Positions 28,070 through 37,166 of a stretch of DNA of 64,000 nt are shown here, piece after piece. Position 1 is the stretch's first letter; each line of letters opens with the position of its first letter. Source of the DNA: Caballeronia catudaia. GTDB lineage: Bacteria; Pseudomonadota; Gammaproteobacteria; Burkholderiales; Burkholderiaceae. Location: contig NZ_FCOF02000002.1 of the NCBI RefSeq assembly GCF_001544755.2, positions 291,931 to 355,930 on the forward strand, read 5' to 3'. Below the pieces are notes generated by a model that saw only the letters and a list, made by a program, of their open reading frames with translations, was not told the origin of the DNA and searched no databases. Made by a program: the position numbers and the translations under genes.

Positions 28070-30991
28070 TTACTTTCCTGAAGAAGTCGTGGCGAGGTTG
28101 AGCAGTTCGAGCTGCTGCGTGTTGAAGCGCGAGTAGTCCTTCTGCCATTGCGACGGCTGCTCGACCGGCATCACCTGGACCGCCGTCACCTTGTACTCCG
28201 GACAGTTGGTCGCCCAGTCGGACGAATCCGTCGTGATGACGTTCGCGCCCGATTCCGGGAAGTGGAACGTCGTGTAGACGACGCCCGGCTGCATGCGCTC
28301 GGAAATCTTCGCGCGCAACACGGTCTGCCCCGCACGCGACTCGATGCCGACCCAGTCGTCCATCTTGATGCCGCGATCCTCCGCATCCACCGGATGAATC
28401 TCCAGCCGGTCCTCTTCGTGCCAGCGCGAGTTTTCGGTGCGGCGGGTCTGCGCGCCGACGTTGTACTGCGACAAGATGCGCCCGGTCGTGAGCAGGAGCG
28501 GATACTTGCGCGTGACCTTCTCCGGCGTCGCGACGAACTTGGTGATGACGAAGCGTCCCTTGCCGCGCACGAATTCGTCGATGTGCATCGTCGGCGTGCC
28601 GTCGGGCGCCTTCTCGTTGCACGGCCACTGGATGCTGCCGAGCTCCTCGATGCGCTCGTACGAGACGCCGTGGAACGTCGGCGTGAGGCGCGCGATCTCG
28701 TCCATGATCTCGGACGGATTCGCGTAGTTCATCTCATAGCCGAGCGCGCGCGAGAGCATGATCGTCACTTCCCAGTCGGAGTAGCCCGCGAGCGGCGGCA
28801 TCACCTTGCGCACGCGCGAGATGCGGCGCTCGGCATTGGTGAAGGTGCCGTCCTTTTCGAGGAACGTCGAGCCCGGCAGCAACACGTGCGCGTACTTCGC
28901 CGTCTCGTTGAGGAAGATGTCCTGAACGACGATGCATTCCATCGACGACAACGCATCCGCCACGTGCTGCGTGTTCGGGTCCGACTGGACGATGTCCTCG
29001 CCCTGGCAATACAGGCCCATGAAGGTGCCGTGCATGGCGGCGTCGAACATGTTCGGAATGCGCAGGCCCGGCTCCGGCTGCAGCTTCACGTCCCACGCTT
29101 CTTCGAAGAGCGAGCGCACGGCCGCATCGCCGATATGGCGATAGCCCGGCAGCTCGTGCGGGAACGAGCCCATGTCGCACGAGCCCTGCACGTTGTTCTG
29201 GCCGCGCAGCGGATTCACGCCGACACCCTCGCGGCCGACGTTGCCGGTGGCCATCGCCAGGTTCGCGATGCCGATGACGGCCGTCGACCCCTGCGCGTGC
29301 TCGGTGACACCGAGGCCGTAGTAGATCGCGCCGTTGCCGCCCGTCGCGTAGACGCGCGCGGCCTCGCGGACCGCGTGCGCGGGCACGCCGGTGGTCGCTT
29401 CCATCGCTTCGGGCGAATTCTCTTCGCGAGCGACGAACTCGCGCCATTGACCGAAGGCGCGCGTCTCGCAGCGTTCCGCGATGAAGTCTTCCTTCAGCAA
29501 GCCTTCCGTCACGATCACGTGCGCAAGCGAGTTGAGCATCGCGACGTTCGTGCCCGGCCGCAACGGCAGGTGATACTGCGCCTTCACGTGCGGCGTATCG
29601 ACGATATCGATGCGACGCGGATCGATCACGATCAGCTTCGCGCCTTCACGCACGCGGCGCTTCAGACGCGAGCCGAAGACCGGGTGGCCATCGGTCGGAT
29701 TCGCGCCGATCACGATGATCACGTCGGATTTCTCGACCGAAGCGAAGGTCTGCGTGCCGGCGGATTCGCCGAGCGTCGTCTTCAGGCCGTAACCGGTCGG
29801 CGAGTGGCACACGCGCGCGCAGGTATCGACGTTGTTGTTGCCGAACGCGGCGCGCACGAGCTTTTGCACGAGGTACGTTTCTTCGTTCGTGCAACGCGAC
29901 GACGTGATGCCGCCGATCGAATCGCGCCCGTACTTGTCCTGAATGCGGCGGAACTCGCTTGCCGCATAGTTGATCGCTTCGTCCCACGACACCTCGCGCC
30001 ACGGATCGGTGATCTTCGCGCGAATCATCGGCTTCTTGATACGGTCCTTGTGCGTCGCGTAGCCCCACGCGAAGCGGCCCTTCACGCATGCGTGGCCTTC
30101 GTTCGCCTGGCCGTTCTTGTTCGGCGTCATGCGCACGACGGTGTCGCCCTTCATCTCCGCCTTCAGCGAGCAGCCGACGCCGCAATACGCGCACGTCGTC
30201 ACGACCGAATGCTCCGCCTGGCCGAGCATGATGACGCTCTTTTCCTGCAGCGTCGCGGTCGGGCACGCGGCGACGCATGCGCCGCACGACACGCATTCCG
30301 ATTCCATGAACGGCACGTTCTCGCTCGCCGCGACGCGTGATTCGAAACCGCGTCCGGCGATGGTCAGCGCGAAGGTGCCTTGCGTCTCTTCGCACGCGCG
30401 CACGCAGCGATTGCAGACGATGCATTTGGACGGATCGTAGGTGAAGTACGGATTCGATTCGTCCTTTGCGTCCTTCAGATGGTTCGCGCCTTCGTAGCCG
30501 TAACGCACTTCGCGCAGGCCGACGACGCCCGCCATGTCCTGCAGTTCGCAGTCGCCGTTGGCGGGGCAGGTGAGGCAATCGAGCGGGTGATCGGAGATGT
30601 AGAGCTCCATCACGTTCTTACGCAGCGATTGCAGCTTGTCGCTTTGCGTGCGCACTTTCATGCCCGCTTCGACGGGCGTCGTGCACGATGCCGGATAGCC
30701 GCGCTTGCCTTCGATCTCCACCAGGCACAGACGGCACGAACCCCACGGTTCGAGCGAATCGGTGGCGCAGAGCTTGGGCACGTTGACGCCGGCTTCGATC
30801 GAGGCGCGCATCACCGACGTGCCCGCGGGAACCGTGACGGGCTGACCGTCGATTTCCAGCGTCACGTCGATGTCGGCGTGGCGCAGCGGCGTGCCGTAAT
30901 CGGTCTCGTCGAACGGATCGCGGCGCTGCACCGATGCCGCGCTCTTGCACGCGCAGTTGCCGGAGCCGCAGCCGTTGATGGTGTTGGACAT
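28070..30991 (-). CDS. fdsA: NAD-dependent formate dehydrogenase alpha subunit (Mo-bis-MGD)
   Basis: The 973-residue catalytic subunit reads in order: a [2Fe-2S] domain (Cys groups C-A-T-D-S-L-E-P-W-G-S-C-R-L-C around residue 75-90), a NuoG-like His/Cys cluster (H-P-L-D-C-L-T-C-P-A-N-G-D-C), and two [4Fe-4S] ferredoxin motifs (C-I-V-C-N-R-C and C-V-S-C-G-A-C). A further [4Fe-4S] site (C-A-Y-C-G-V-G-C) leads into the molybdopterin domain. The Mo ligand is probably the Cys of R-V-C-H-S-P, not selenocysteine. It oxidises formate to CO2 and passes electrons to FdsBG. AAGGAG precedes the start. Confidence 0.97.
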   Translation of the reverse strand: MSNTINGCGSGNCACKSAASVQRRDPFDETDYGTPLRHADIDVTLEIDGQPVTVPAGTSVMRASIEAGVNVPKLCATDSLEPWGSCRLCLVEIEGKRGYPASCTTPVEAGMKVRTQSDKLQSLRKNVMELYISDHPLDCLTCPANGDCELQDMAGVVGLREVRYGYEGANHLKDAKDESNPYFTYDPSKCIVCNRCVRACEETQGTFALTIAGRGFESRVAASENVPFMESECVSCGACVAACPTATLQEKSVIMLGQAEHSVVTTCAYCGVGCSLKAEMKGDTVVRMTPNKNGQANEGHACVKGRFAWGYATHKDRIKKPMIRAKITDPWREVSWDEAINYAASEFRRIQDKYGRDSIGGITSSRCTNEETYLVQKLVRAAFGNNNVDTCARVCHSPTGYGLKTTLGESAGTQTFASVEKSDVIIVIGANPTDGHPVFGSRLKRRVREGAKLIVIDPRRIDIVDTPHVKAQYHLPLRPGTNVAMLNSLAHVIVTEGLLKEDFIAERCETRAFGQWREFVAREENSPEAMEATTGVPAHAVREAARVYATGGNGAIYYGLGVTEHAQGSTAVIGIANLAMATGNVGREGVGVNPLRGQNNVQGSCDMGSFPHELPGYRHIGDAAVRSLFEEAWDVKLQPEPGLRIPNMFDAAMHGTFMGLYCQGEDIVQSDPNTQHVADALSSMECIVVQDIFLNETAKYAHVLLPGSTFLEKDGTFTNAERRISRVRKVMPPLAGYSDWEVTIMLSRALGYEMNYANPSEIMDEIARLTPTFHGVSYERIEELGSIQWPCNEKAPDGTPTMHIDEFVRGKGRFVITKFVATPEKVTRKYPLLLTTGRILSQYNVGAQTRRTENSRWHEEDRLEIHPVDAEDRGIKMDDWVGIESRAGQTVLRAKISERMQPGVVYTTFHFPESGANVITTDSSDWATNCPEYKVTAVQVMPVEQPSQWQKDYSRFNTQQLELLNLATTSSGK

Positions 30992-31003
30992 TGTCTTGTC
31001 TCC

Positions 31004-32560
31004 TTATGCCGCTTTCTGTGCCGGCGAGCGCGGCAGGCCGAAGTCTTCAGGGAAATGATCGAGCGCGGACACCACCGGGAACGGCGTCATGCCGCCCATC
31101 GCGCAGAGCGAGCCTGCGATCATCGTGTCGCAGAGTTCGCGCAGCAGCGTGATCTGCTTCACCGACGTATCGCCCTCGCGGATCTTCGCGATGACTTCCT
31201 CACCGCGCGTCGAGCCGATACGGCACGGCGTGCACTTGCCGCACGATTCGATCGCGCAGAAGTGCATCGCGTATTGCGCGAGCTCGGCGAGATTCGATGT
31301 GTCGTCGTGGATCACGAGACCGCCGTGGCCGACCACCGCGCCGACCTTCGCATATTCCTCGTAGTCGAGCGGAATGTCCCACTGGCTTTCCGGCAGATAC
31401 GTGCCGAGCGGCCCGCCCACCTGCACGGCGCGCGCCGGACGTCCGCTCGCGGTGCCGCCGCCGTAGGTGTAGATCAGTTCGCGCAGCGTGACGCCGAACG
31501 CCAGCTCGACGAGTCCGCCTTGCTTCACGTTGCCCGCGACCTGGAAGGGCAGCGTGCCGCGCGAACGGCCCATGCCGTAGTCGCGATAGAACGCGGCGCC
31601 CTTCGCGAAGATGACCGGCACCGTCGCGAGCGTGATGACGTTGTTGATGACCGTGGGTTTCCCGTACAGGCCGACCAAAGCGGGCACCGGCGGCTTCGCG
31701 CGCACGATGCCGCGCTTGCCTTCGAGTGATTCCAGCAGCGCCGTTTCCTCGCCGCACACATACGAGCCCGCGCCCTTCGCCACATACAGTTCGAACGCAT
31801 GCGACGTGCCGAGCACGCTCGCGCCGAGCCAGCCCGCGTCGCGCGCGCGGTCGATGGCGCGGTTCAGCGTGTCGATCGAATGCGGATACTCGCTGCGCAC
31901 ATAGATGTAGCCCTTGGTCGCGCCCGTGGCGACGCCGGCGATGATCATGCCTTCGATCAGCATGTACGGATCGCTTTCCATCACGAGGCGGTCGGAGAAG
32001 GTTCCCGAGTCGCCTTCATCGGCATTGCAGACGATGTATTTCTGATCCGCGAGCGCCGCGCGCACCGTCTTCCACTTGATGCCCGCGGGGAACGCCGCGC
32101 CGCCGCGGCCGCGCAGGCCGGAGTCGAGCAGCGCTTCGCAGACGGCGTCGCCGTTCATGTCGAGCACGTTGCGCAGGCCTTGCAGGCCGCCGAGGGCGGT
32201 GTAATCGCCGATCGAAAGCGGGTCGGTTATGCCGATGCGCGCAAACGTCAGGCGCTGCTGGTTCTTCAGATACGGAATCTCGTCGACGACGCCGACGCTT
32301 TTCTCGTGCGCGCGGCCTTCGTGAAAGCCGGCATCGAACAACGCGGCGACGTCTTCGGCTTCGACGTTCGAATAGCCGATGCGCCCGCCGTCCGTTTCCA
32401 CTTCGACGAGCGGTTCGAGATAGAAGAGGCCGCGCGAGCCGTTGCGCACGATCTGCACGTCGAGGCCGCGCTTCTGCGCTTCATTCGCGACGGCTTCGGC
32501 CACGGCATTGGCGCCGAGCGCGAGCGCCGCGGAATCGATGGGAACGTAGATGCGCGTCAT
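31004..32560 (-). CDS. fdsB: Formate dehydrogenase beta subunit (NADH/FMN site)
   Basis: A 518-residue NuoF-like diaphorase subunit. An N-terminal thioredoxin-like part precedes the FMN/NADH motif G-R-G-G-A-A-F-P-A-G-I-K-W-K and N-A-D-E-G-D-S-G-T-F. The [4Fe-4S] ligand motif E-S-C-G-K-C-T-P-C-R-I-G-S-T-R-G lies near the C-terminus. It delivers electrons from FdsA to NAD+. The ATG at 32560 overlaps the fdsG stop as ATGA, indicating coupling, and the longer frame to 32791 lies inside fdsG. Confidence 0.96.
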   Translation of the reverse strand: MTRIYVPIDSAALALGANAVAEAVANEAQKRGLDVQIVRNGSRGLFYLEPLVEVETDGGRIGYSNVEAEDVAALFDAGFHEGRAHEKSVGVVDEIPYLKNQQRLTFARIGITDPLSIGDYTALGGLQGLRNVLDMNGDAVCEALLDSGLRGRGGAAFPAGIKWKTVRAALADQKYIVCNADEGDSGTFSDRLVMESDPYMLIEGMIIAGVATGATKGYIYVRSEYPHSIDTLNRAIDRARDAGWLGASVLGTSHAFELYVAKGAGSYVCGEETALLESLEGKRGIVRAKPPVPALVGLYGKPTVINNVITLATVPVIFAKGAAFYRDYGMGRSRGTLPFQVAGNVKQGGLVELAFGVTLRELIYTYGGGTASGRPARAVQVGGPLGTYLPESQWDIPLDYEEYAKVGAVVGHGGLVIHDDTSNLAELAQYAMHFCAIESCGKCTPCRIGSTRGEEVIAKIREGDTSVKQITLLRELCDTMIAGSLCAMGGMTPFPVVSALDHFPEDFGLPRSPAQKAA

Positions 32561-33045
32561 GCCGTCACCTCCGCGACTTTGGTTTGCGCCGCGGCGAAAA
32601 GGCGATCGAACTTCGCGGGTGTCACGCGCGCGTGAAGTTCGCCGTTGATCATCATCGACGGCGACAGCGCGCATTGGCCGAGGCAATAGACCGATTCGAG
32701 CTCGGTGTCCTCGGCGTGGCCGTTGTCGAAGCGGCAGCCCGTGTGCGCTTCGATGTGATCCTTCAACGCTTCCGTGCCCATGCTGCGGCACGCTTCCGCG
32801 CGGCAGAGCTGCACGGTCACGCGCGCGGGCGGCGCGCTCCGGAAGTGATGGTAATAAGTGATGACGCCATGCACTTCGGCGCGCGACAGCGAAAGCGTCT
32901 GCGCGAGCGGCGCGACGACCTCGCCCGGCACATAGCCGGTTTCGTCCTGGATGGCGTGGAGAATGGTCATCAACGTCGCGCCTTGTACCGCGTGGCGACG
33001 CACGAGTTCAACGGATGCAGCGGCGGATAGCTGCGTGTGTGTCAT
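32557..33045 (-). CDS. fdsG: Formate dehydrogenase gamma subunit ([2Fe-2S])
   Basis: A 162-residue NuoE-like protein. The thioredoxin-fold [2Fe-2S] ligands appear as L-C-R-A-E-A-C and C-L-G-Q-C-A-L-S-P. It relays electrons between FdsA and the FMN of FdsB. The start at 33045 follows GGAGGA at good spacing and gives the family length. It is the first gene of fdsGBAD and is divergent from the regulator. Confidence 0.95.
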   Translation of the reverse strand: MTHTQLSAAASVELVRRHAVQGATLMTILHAIQDETGYVPGEVVAPLAQTLSLSRAEVHGVITYYHHFRSAPPARVTVQLCRAEACRSMGTEALKDHIEAHTGCRFDNGHAEDTELESVYCLGQCALSPSMMINGELHARVTPAKFDRLFAAAQTKVAEVTA

Positions 33046-33073
33046 GGGGCTCCTCCAACACTCGGCATATGCT

Positions 33074-33102
33074 TTGTCGGTACATATTTGAGTCGATATA
33101 AT
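33074..33102 (+). promoter_or_regulatory. Probable promoter of the fds regulator, with an inverted repeat around it
   Basis: TTGTCG (33074-33079), 17 bases, then perfect TATAAT (33097-33102) points toward the regulator gene. CTCGGCA (33061-33067) and TGCCGAG (33108-33114) form a perfect 7-bp repeat flanking this promoter. The divergent fdsG promoter must lie in the same 127 bases, but I cannot place it. Confidence 0.5.
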
Positions 33103-33172
33103 TACGGTGCCGAGCCGGTAAAAGAACAATAGGCGTCGTGATATATCTTGGCAATAGGATGGGGGAGTTCAT

Positions 33173-34243
33173 ATGGTAGACGTCGAATGCCGGGCCGAGC
33201 TGGTCCTGCGGGACGCCGATGGCCGGGAAACCAGTCTCAGCGCGGTTGTGCCGCTTTTACAGCTTGTCGCTCAGACAGGCAGCATCGCGAATGCGGCGAA
33301 CGCTAAGGGTTTGTCCTATCGGCATGCGTGGGGGCTGTTGCGCGAAATCGAAGCGCGTCTGGGCGGTGCGCTCATCACCAAATCGCGCGGGCGCGGCTCG
33401 GTGCTGTCCGAGCTGGGTGAGTCCGTGCTGCGCGCGCAACGGGTCTGCGGCGACCGGCTCGAGGCGCCGCTGCAGGCGGTCGCGAACGACGTGGCCGTCG
33501 AGCTGAACCGGCGTCTCGCGGGCGGGGTCAGCCAGGTGCGGATTCATGCGTCGCACGGTTACGCCGTCGCTACGCTCGTGCGCGCCCTTGGCGATCAGCG
33601 CGTGCCGGTCGACATCAAATACCGCGAAAGTGCCGAAGCGGTGAGCGCGCTCGCGCGCGGCGAATGCGAGCTGGCGGGTTTCCATTTGCCGATCGGCGAA
33701 TTTCGCTCGACCTGCGCGGATATCTATCGACCGTATCTGGACCGGAACAAGCATCAGCTGATCCGCCTCACGCGCCGCACGCAAGGGCTTTTTCTGCCGA
33801 AAGGCAATCCGAAGCATATCTCTGGTTTGCGCGATCTCGCGCGCAGCGACGTGCGCTTCGTCAATCGCCAGCCGGGTTCGGGCACGCGCATGCTGCTCGA
33901 TCTGTCGTTGCGGCGCGTGGGCGTGGACCCGGACCAGATCAACGGCTATGCGACGACCGAGCTCACGCATTCGGCGATCGCCGCGTTCGTCGCGAGCGGC
34001 ATGGCCGATCTCGGTTTCGGCGTGCAGCCGGCCGCGCAGCATTTTGCGCTCGACTTCATTCCGATCATCGCCGAGGACTACTTCTTCGCCTGCGAACGCG
34101 CGCGGCTCGACGAGGCGCGGCTCGCTTCCGTGTTGCGCATTCTTCGCAGCGAGGGCTTCACGGACAGCGTCTCCCATCTCGAAGGCTACGATCCCGCGCG
34201 TTGCGGCTCGCTCGTGGATATCGACGAAGGATTACGCGGTTGA
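33173..34243 (+). CDS. fdsR: FdsR-like regulator: ModE/LysR-type HTH with periplasmic-binding-like sensor domain
   Basis: A 356-residue regulator. Residues about 20-100 are a ModE/LysR-type winged helix (Q-T-G-S-I-A-N-A-A-N-A-K-G-L-S-Y-R-H-A-W). From about 120 a PBP-like domain (PF12727 type) follows, with R-Q-P-G-S-G-T-R-M-L-L-D and A-S-G-M-A-D-L-G-F-G-V-Q-P-A-A. Such proteins sense small oxyanions or cofactors; in Cupriavidus, FdsR controls the fds operon. Divergent placement supports that role here, with formate, molybdate or molybdopterin as candidate signals. GGGGGAG precedes the start. Confidence 0.85.
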   Translation: MVDVECRAELVLRDADGRETSLSAVVPLLQLVAQTGSIANAANAKGLSYRHAWGLLREIEARLGGALITKSRGRGSVLSELGESVLRAQRVCGDRLEAPLQAVANDVAVELNRRLAGGVSQVRIHASHGYAVATLVRALGDQRVPVDIKYRESAEAVSALARGECELAGFHLPIGEFRSTCADIYRPYLDRNKHQLIRLTRRTQGLFLPKGNPKHISGLRDLARSDVRFVNRQPGSGTRMLLDLSLRRVGVDPDQINGYATTELTHSAIAAFVASGMADLGFGVQPAAQHFALDFIPIIAEDYFFACERARLDEARLASVLRILRSEGFTDSVSHLEGYDPARCGSLVDIDEGLRG

Positions 34244-34374
34244 AATAAAGGCGTGACGAAGACTCGAAACATGCGGTAAAAGAGCGGGGCGGGTCTCAGG
34301 CTGCGATTGGCGTCAAATTGGGATAACCTAACGGTTTGCTGTCGACTTATTGGCTCTACGCCCGATATACCGTC

Positions 34375-34644
34375 ATGAAACTTCCGTTGCTCGCCTGTTC
34401 TTCCGCGGCGCTCGTCGCCGGCGTGATGTATCTGATTCCTGTTGCTTTCGCTCAGAATTCCCCGGGCATGCCGGGCGGCATTTTGCAGGATCAGTTCCGT
34501 CTCAACCAACATCCGCAGCTTCAGTACGCCGCGTCCGCGCCGTCGGACAAGTACCAGAACGGAAAGTCGTCGATGCGCCGCCGCGGCGACAACGGCGATC
34601 CTGACGGCTGCAATCTGAAGTGTCCGAAGGACGGCACGAACTGA
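34375..34644 (+). CDS. Small secreted protein of unknown function
   Basis: An 89-residue product with a clear signal peptide (M-K-L-P-L-L-A-C-S-S-A-A-L-V-A-G-V to A-F-A). The mature part of about 63 residues is Pro, Gly, Gln and Asn-rich and ends with two cysteines in D-G-C-N-L-K-C-P-K-D-G, which could form a disulfide. I do not recognise it. The ATG at 34375 is chosen because it begins the signal sequence; an ATG at 34336 would place 13 residues before it. Confidence 0.6.
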   Translation: MKLPLLACSSAALVAGVMYLIPVAFAQNSPGMPGGILQDQFRLNQHPQLQYAASAPSDKYQNGKSSMRRRGDNGDPDGCNLKCPKDGTN

Positions 34645-34702
34645 CATCGTTCGACTTTGGTCTCGCCTTCGCGCTGCTGCAGCGCATCTCTTTCCTGCTC
34701 CG

Positions 34703-34731
34703 AAAAAAAAGACCTCGCACAAGGCGAGGTC
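34703..34731 (-). terminator. Minus-strand intrinsic terminator with no obvious gene upstream
   Basis: On the minus strand GACCTCGC and GCGAGGTC pair around a 5-base loop and are followed by eight T. The next minus-strand gene is tmRNA, which has its own terminator at 35064-35099. The structure therefore suggests a separate minus-strand transcript between about 34740 and 35060, or a backup terminator. Confidence 0.75.
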
Positions 34732-34934
34732 AAAGTACTTGGAATGGCACTCGATCCGCCGCAGAACGGAGGCAACGGCTCGAGGTGCGATGGAAGGATA
34801 AAAGCCCCATCGATGGTAAAGAATCGGAGCTTTCTGAGACAACGATTCCAAACGGATGGCTGCGGCCACAACATGAAGATCAGTTGATAATTGACATGAG
34901 GCAATAGCATTCGGACCGGTCTGATACGAACAAT

Positions 34935-35033
34935 CCGCGGGTACGCCTATTCTCTCGGACGTAGTGAAGGCTGTCTCTGTCCTCGCTACGTCTCTCAAGG
35001 ATGTTTGCCCCGCCCCGTGCGGGGCTTTTTTTT
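34935..35033 (+). ncRNA. Candidate small RNA ending in a strong plus-strand terminator
   Basis: A strong intrinsic terminator (GCCCCGC 35007-35013, GCGGGGC 35019-35025, eight T to 35033) lies 363 bases after the last plus-strand gene. It is preceded by a second stem, GACGTAG (34958-34964) with CTACGTC (34985-34991). Two stems and a U-tract with no reading frame are typical of Hfq-type small RNAs. The 5' end is unknown; I see no strong promoter, so the start given is a guess. The rest of the gene-free stretch 34645-35114 shows only the two terminators listed. Confidence 0.3.
35007..35033 (+). terminator. Strong plus-strand intrinsic terminator
   Basis: A 7-bp all-GC stem with a 5-base loop is followed by eight T. 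It ends either a small RNA or a long 3' extension of the small secreted protein transcript. Confidence 0.85.
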
Positions 35034-35063
35034 GGTGCCGGGGGGATTGCGTCCTGCTGCGTG

Positions 35064-35099
35064 CAAAAGAAAAACCCGCGATGCTTGCGCAATCGCGGG
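35064..35099 (-). terminator. Terminator of tmRNA
   Basis: CCCGCGAT and ATCGCGGG pair on the minus strand around a 9-base loop and are followed by TTTTTCTTTT, 16 bases past the tmRNA 3' end. Confidence 0.85.
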
Positions 35100-35114
35100 C
35101 TCCTTAGGGTGTTT

Positions 35115-35473
35115 TGGTGGAGGCGGCGGGAATCGAACCCGCGTCCAGAAGCGCTCTACGACCAGTTCTACATACTTAGTTCTGTCATTTGATTTAACCG
35201 CAACGACGCGGACGAACACGCTGCGTTTCGGCGATTCACTAAATTTTCGACCTTGGCGTCGTGACGCCGCAAAGGCTTATCTGACGTATATGACCTCTCG
35301 TGGTATTGCTACCCTAACCCGTCAGCGAATTAGTGAGAGGACGGCTAGCCCTTAGGCTGCCAGTGCGAACGTATCGTCGTTTGCAGTTACGTTTTTCCCA
35401 TTGATTAACGAGGTGACGGGTCCTCGGTATGCCCTGACCGCTTCACAACCACTGTCGAAACCAGGTCGCCCCC
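35115..35473 (-). ncRNA. ssrA: Transfer-messenger RNA (tmRNA, ssrA)
   Basis: The minus strand begins GGGGGCGACCTGGTTTCGACA and ends with a tRNA-like T-arm (GGTTCGATTCC) and an encoded CCA. The first seven bases (GGGGGCG) pair with CGCCTCC before ACCA, closing the acceptor stem. The resume codon GCA opens the tag frame at 35384, encoding A-N-D-D-T-F-A-L-A-A and a TAA at 35352. tmRNA with SmpB rescues stalled ribosomes and marks the peptide for proteolysis. A GATAAT box at 35488-35493 lies just upstream. Its 3' end is intact and carries no integrated element. Confidence 0.97.
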
Positions 35474-35554
35474 GAAACGGAACTGAAATTATCCCACGAA
35501 AAACCATATGAGGCGAATGGCGCGCAAATCAAGGTGCCGGTCTCGCCCCACGAC

Positions 35555-36319
35555 TCACGCGATGTCGCGCAGCAGTTGCTGCAACTCGTCGGTTGAATCG
35601 ACCACGTGATTGGCGTGCCAGCGGCGCGGCGGAATGTCGTCGCCGCAATAGCCGTAGGCGGCCGCCACGGTGATCATGCCGGCTGCGAAGCCCGCCTGCA
35701 CATCGCGTAGATCGTCGCCGACATAGACGATGCGCTCAGGCGCGACATCGAGCAACTCAGCCGCGTGCAGAAGCGGCGCCGGATGCGGCTTCGAATGCGG
35801 CGTGGTGTCGCCACAAACGAGACAGCCCGCCCGCGTGTCGAGACCGAGCAAGGCGACGAGCGGAGCCGCGAGACGCGTCACCTTGTTGGTGACGATGCCC
35901 CAGCGCACACCGCGCGCATCGAGCTCATCGAGTATCTCTGCAATGCCCTGAAAGAGCGTCGTCTCGATGCACAGGTCGGCTTCGTAGTTGGCGAGGAACT
36001 CGTCGCGCATCGACGCGAAGTCGTGATGCTCCGGCCCGATCTCGAAGGCGCCGCCCAGCAGTCCGCGCGCGCCCGCCGACGCAAATGGCCGCAGCGTTTC
36101 GAGAGGACGCATCTCCAGGCCGCGATCGTGCCGCATCTTGTTCACCGCGGCGACGAGATCGGGCGCGGTATCGGCGATCGTGCCGTCCAGATCGAACAGC
36201 ACGGCCTGACACAACCCGAGGCCGTCGCGTTCGGCTACGCGCTGCGGCAGGGGCGTGGTCTCTTCGGGAAGGGGCTTGGTGTCGATGGTACCCGTGGACA
36301 AGGGATCTTCGTTGGTCAT
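35555..36319 (-). CDS. gph: Phosphoglycolate phosphatase (HAD family)
   Basis: A 254-residue HAD hydrolase. The nucleophile motif F-D-L-D-G-T has Asp43 and Asp45, motif II is I-V-T-N-K, motif III includes the Lys of H-S-K-P-H-P-A-P, and motif IV is Y-V-G-D-D-L-R-D. It removes 2-phosphoglycolate. The first 36 residues are an extra polar extension before the usual start of the domain. The gene follows ubiG after 4 bases, so they form an operon, an arrangement common in this group; other HAD substrates cannot be excluded. Confidence 0.88.
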   Translation of the reverse strand: MTNEDPLSTGTIDTKPLPEETTPLPQRVAERDGLGLCQAVLFDLDGTIADTAPDLVAAVNKMRHDRGLEMRPLETLRPFASAGARGLLGGAFEIGPEHHDFASMRDEFLANYEADLCIETTLFQGIAEILDELDARGVRWGIVTNKVTRLAAPLVALLGLDTRAGCLVCGDTTPHSKPHPAPLLHAAELLDVAPERIVYVGDDLRDVQAGFAAGMITVAAAYGYCGDDIPPRRWHANHVVDSTDELQQLLRDIA

Positions 36320-36323
36320 GGCG

Positions 36324-37022
36324 TCAGGCTTCGCGGCGGCAAGCCATCATGTAGTTGATGCTCGAGTCGTTCGACAGGCCGAAGTGCTTGGAAATCGGCC
36401 GATAAGTGATGCCCTTGATATCGACGGGCAAGAGCGAGGCCATGCGCGCGAACGTCGCGAGCTCCGACGGCTTGATGAAGCGCGCGTAATCGTGCGTGCC
36501 GCGCGGCAGCATGCGCGCGATGTATTCCGCGCCGATGACGGCGAACAGGTAGGCCTTCGCGTTGCGGTTCAGCGTGGAGAAAAACACCCAGCCGCCCGGT
36601 TTCACGAGCGCTGCACACGCGGCGACGGTTCCCGCCGGATTCGGCACGTGTTCGAGCATTTCCATGCACGTGACGACATCGTACGAACCGGGCTCGCGCG
36701 CGGCGAGCGCTTCCGCGGAAATTTCCTCGTAGGCGACTTCGACGCCACTCTCGAGGCTATGCAGATCCGCGACGCCGAGCGCGCTCGACGACAGATCGAT
36801 GCCTTTCACGTTCGCGCCACGTGTCGCCATCGACTCGGAAAGAATGCCCCCGCCGCAGCCGATGTCCAGGACGCGTTTGTTCATCAGATGCGCGTGCGCG
36901 TCGATCCAGTCGAGCCGCACCGGGTTCAGTTCGTGCAACGGCTTGAACTCGGCGTTCGGGTCCCACCAGCGATGCGCGAGCTCGCTGAATTTCTGCAATT
37001 CGTGGGGATCGACATTGGTCAT
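36324..37022 (-). CDS. ubiG: Ubiquinone biosynthesis O-methyltransferase UbiG
   Basis: A 232-residue SAM-dependent methyltransferase. It begins with the UbiG-type E-L-A-H-R-W-W-D-P and has the SAM motif [14 protein letters not shown] second motif, [13 protein letters not shown], and the [15 protein letters not shown] segment are also family features. It performs both O-methylations in ubiquinone synthesis. It is the first gene of ubiG-gph; an AGTATA complement (TATACT, 37065-37070) may be its -10. Confidence 0.95.
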   Translation of the reverse strand: MTNVDPHELQKFSELAHRWWDPNAEFKPLHELNPVRLDWIDAHAHLMNKRVLDIGCGGGILSESMATRGANVKGIDLSSSALGVADLHSLESGVEVAYEEISAEALAAREPGSYDVVTCMEMLEHVPNPAGTVAACAALVKPGGWVFFSTLNRNAKAYLFAVIGAEYIARMLPRGTHDYARFIKPSELATFARMASLLPVDIKGITYRPISKHFGLSNDSSINYMMACRREA

Positions 37023-37166
37023 GTTCTGAGGTGCCTTGTTTGAGTCGTGAATCGATTAGGACCGAGTATATAGGCGCAGCGCAGCAAGGGGTGGGCAAAA
37101 GCCGGAAGGCGTCGGTCTGCCTGAATTGGCCCTTCGGCAAGCGAAAGCCCGGAGGGCTTCGGGCAT

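Noticed and set aside
35115..35473. tmRNA 3' end as an integration site for a genomic island
   Set aside because: The gene is intact and there is no integrase, direct repeat or foreign-looking gene nearby.
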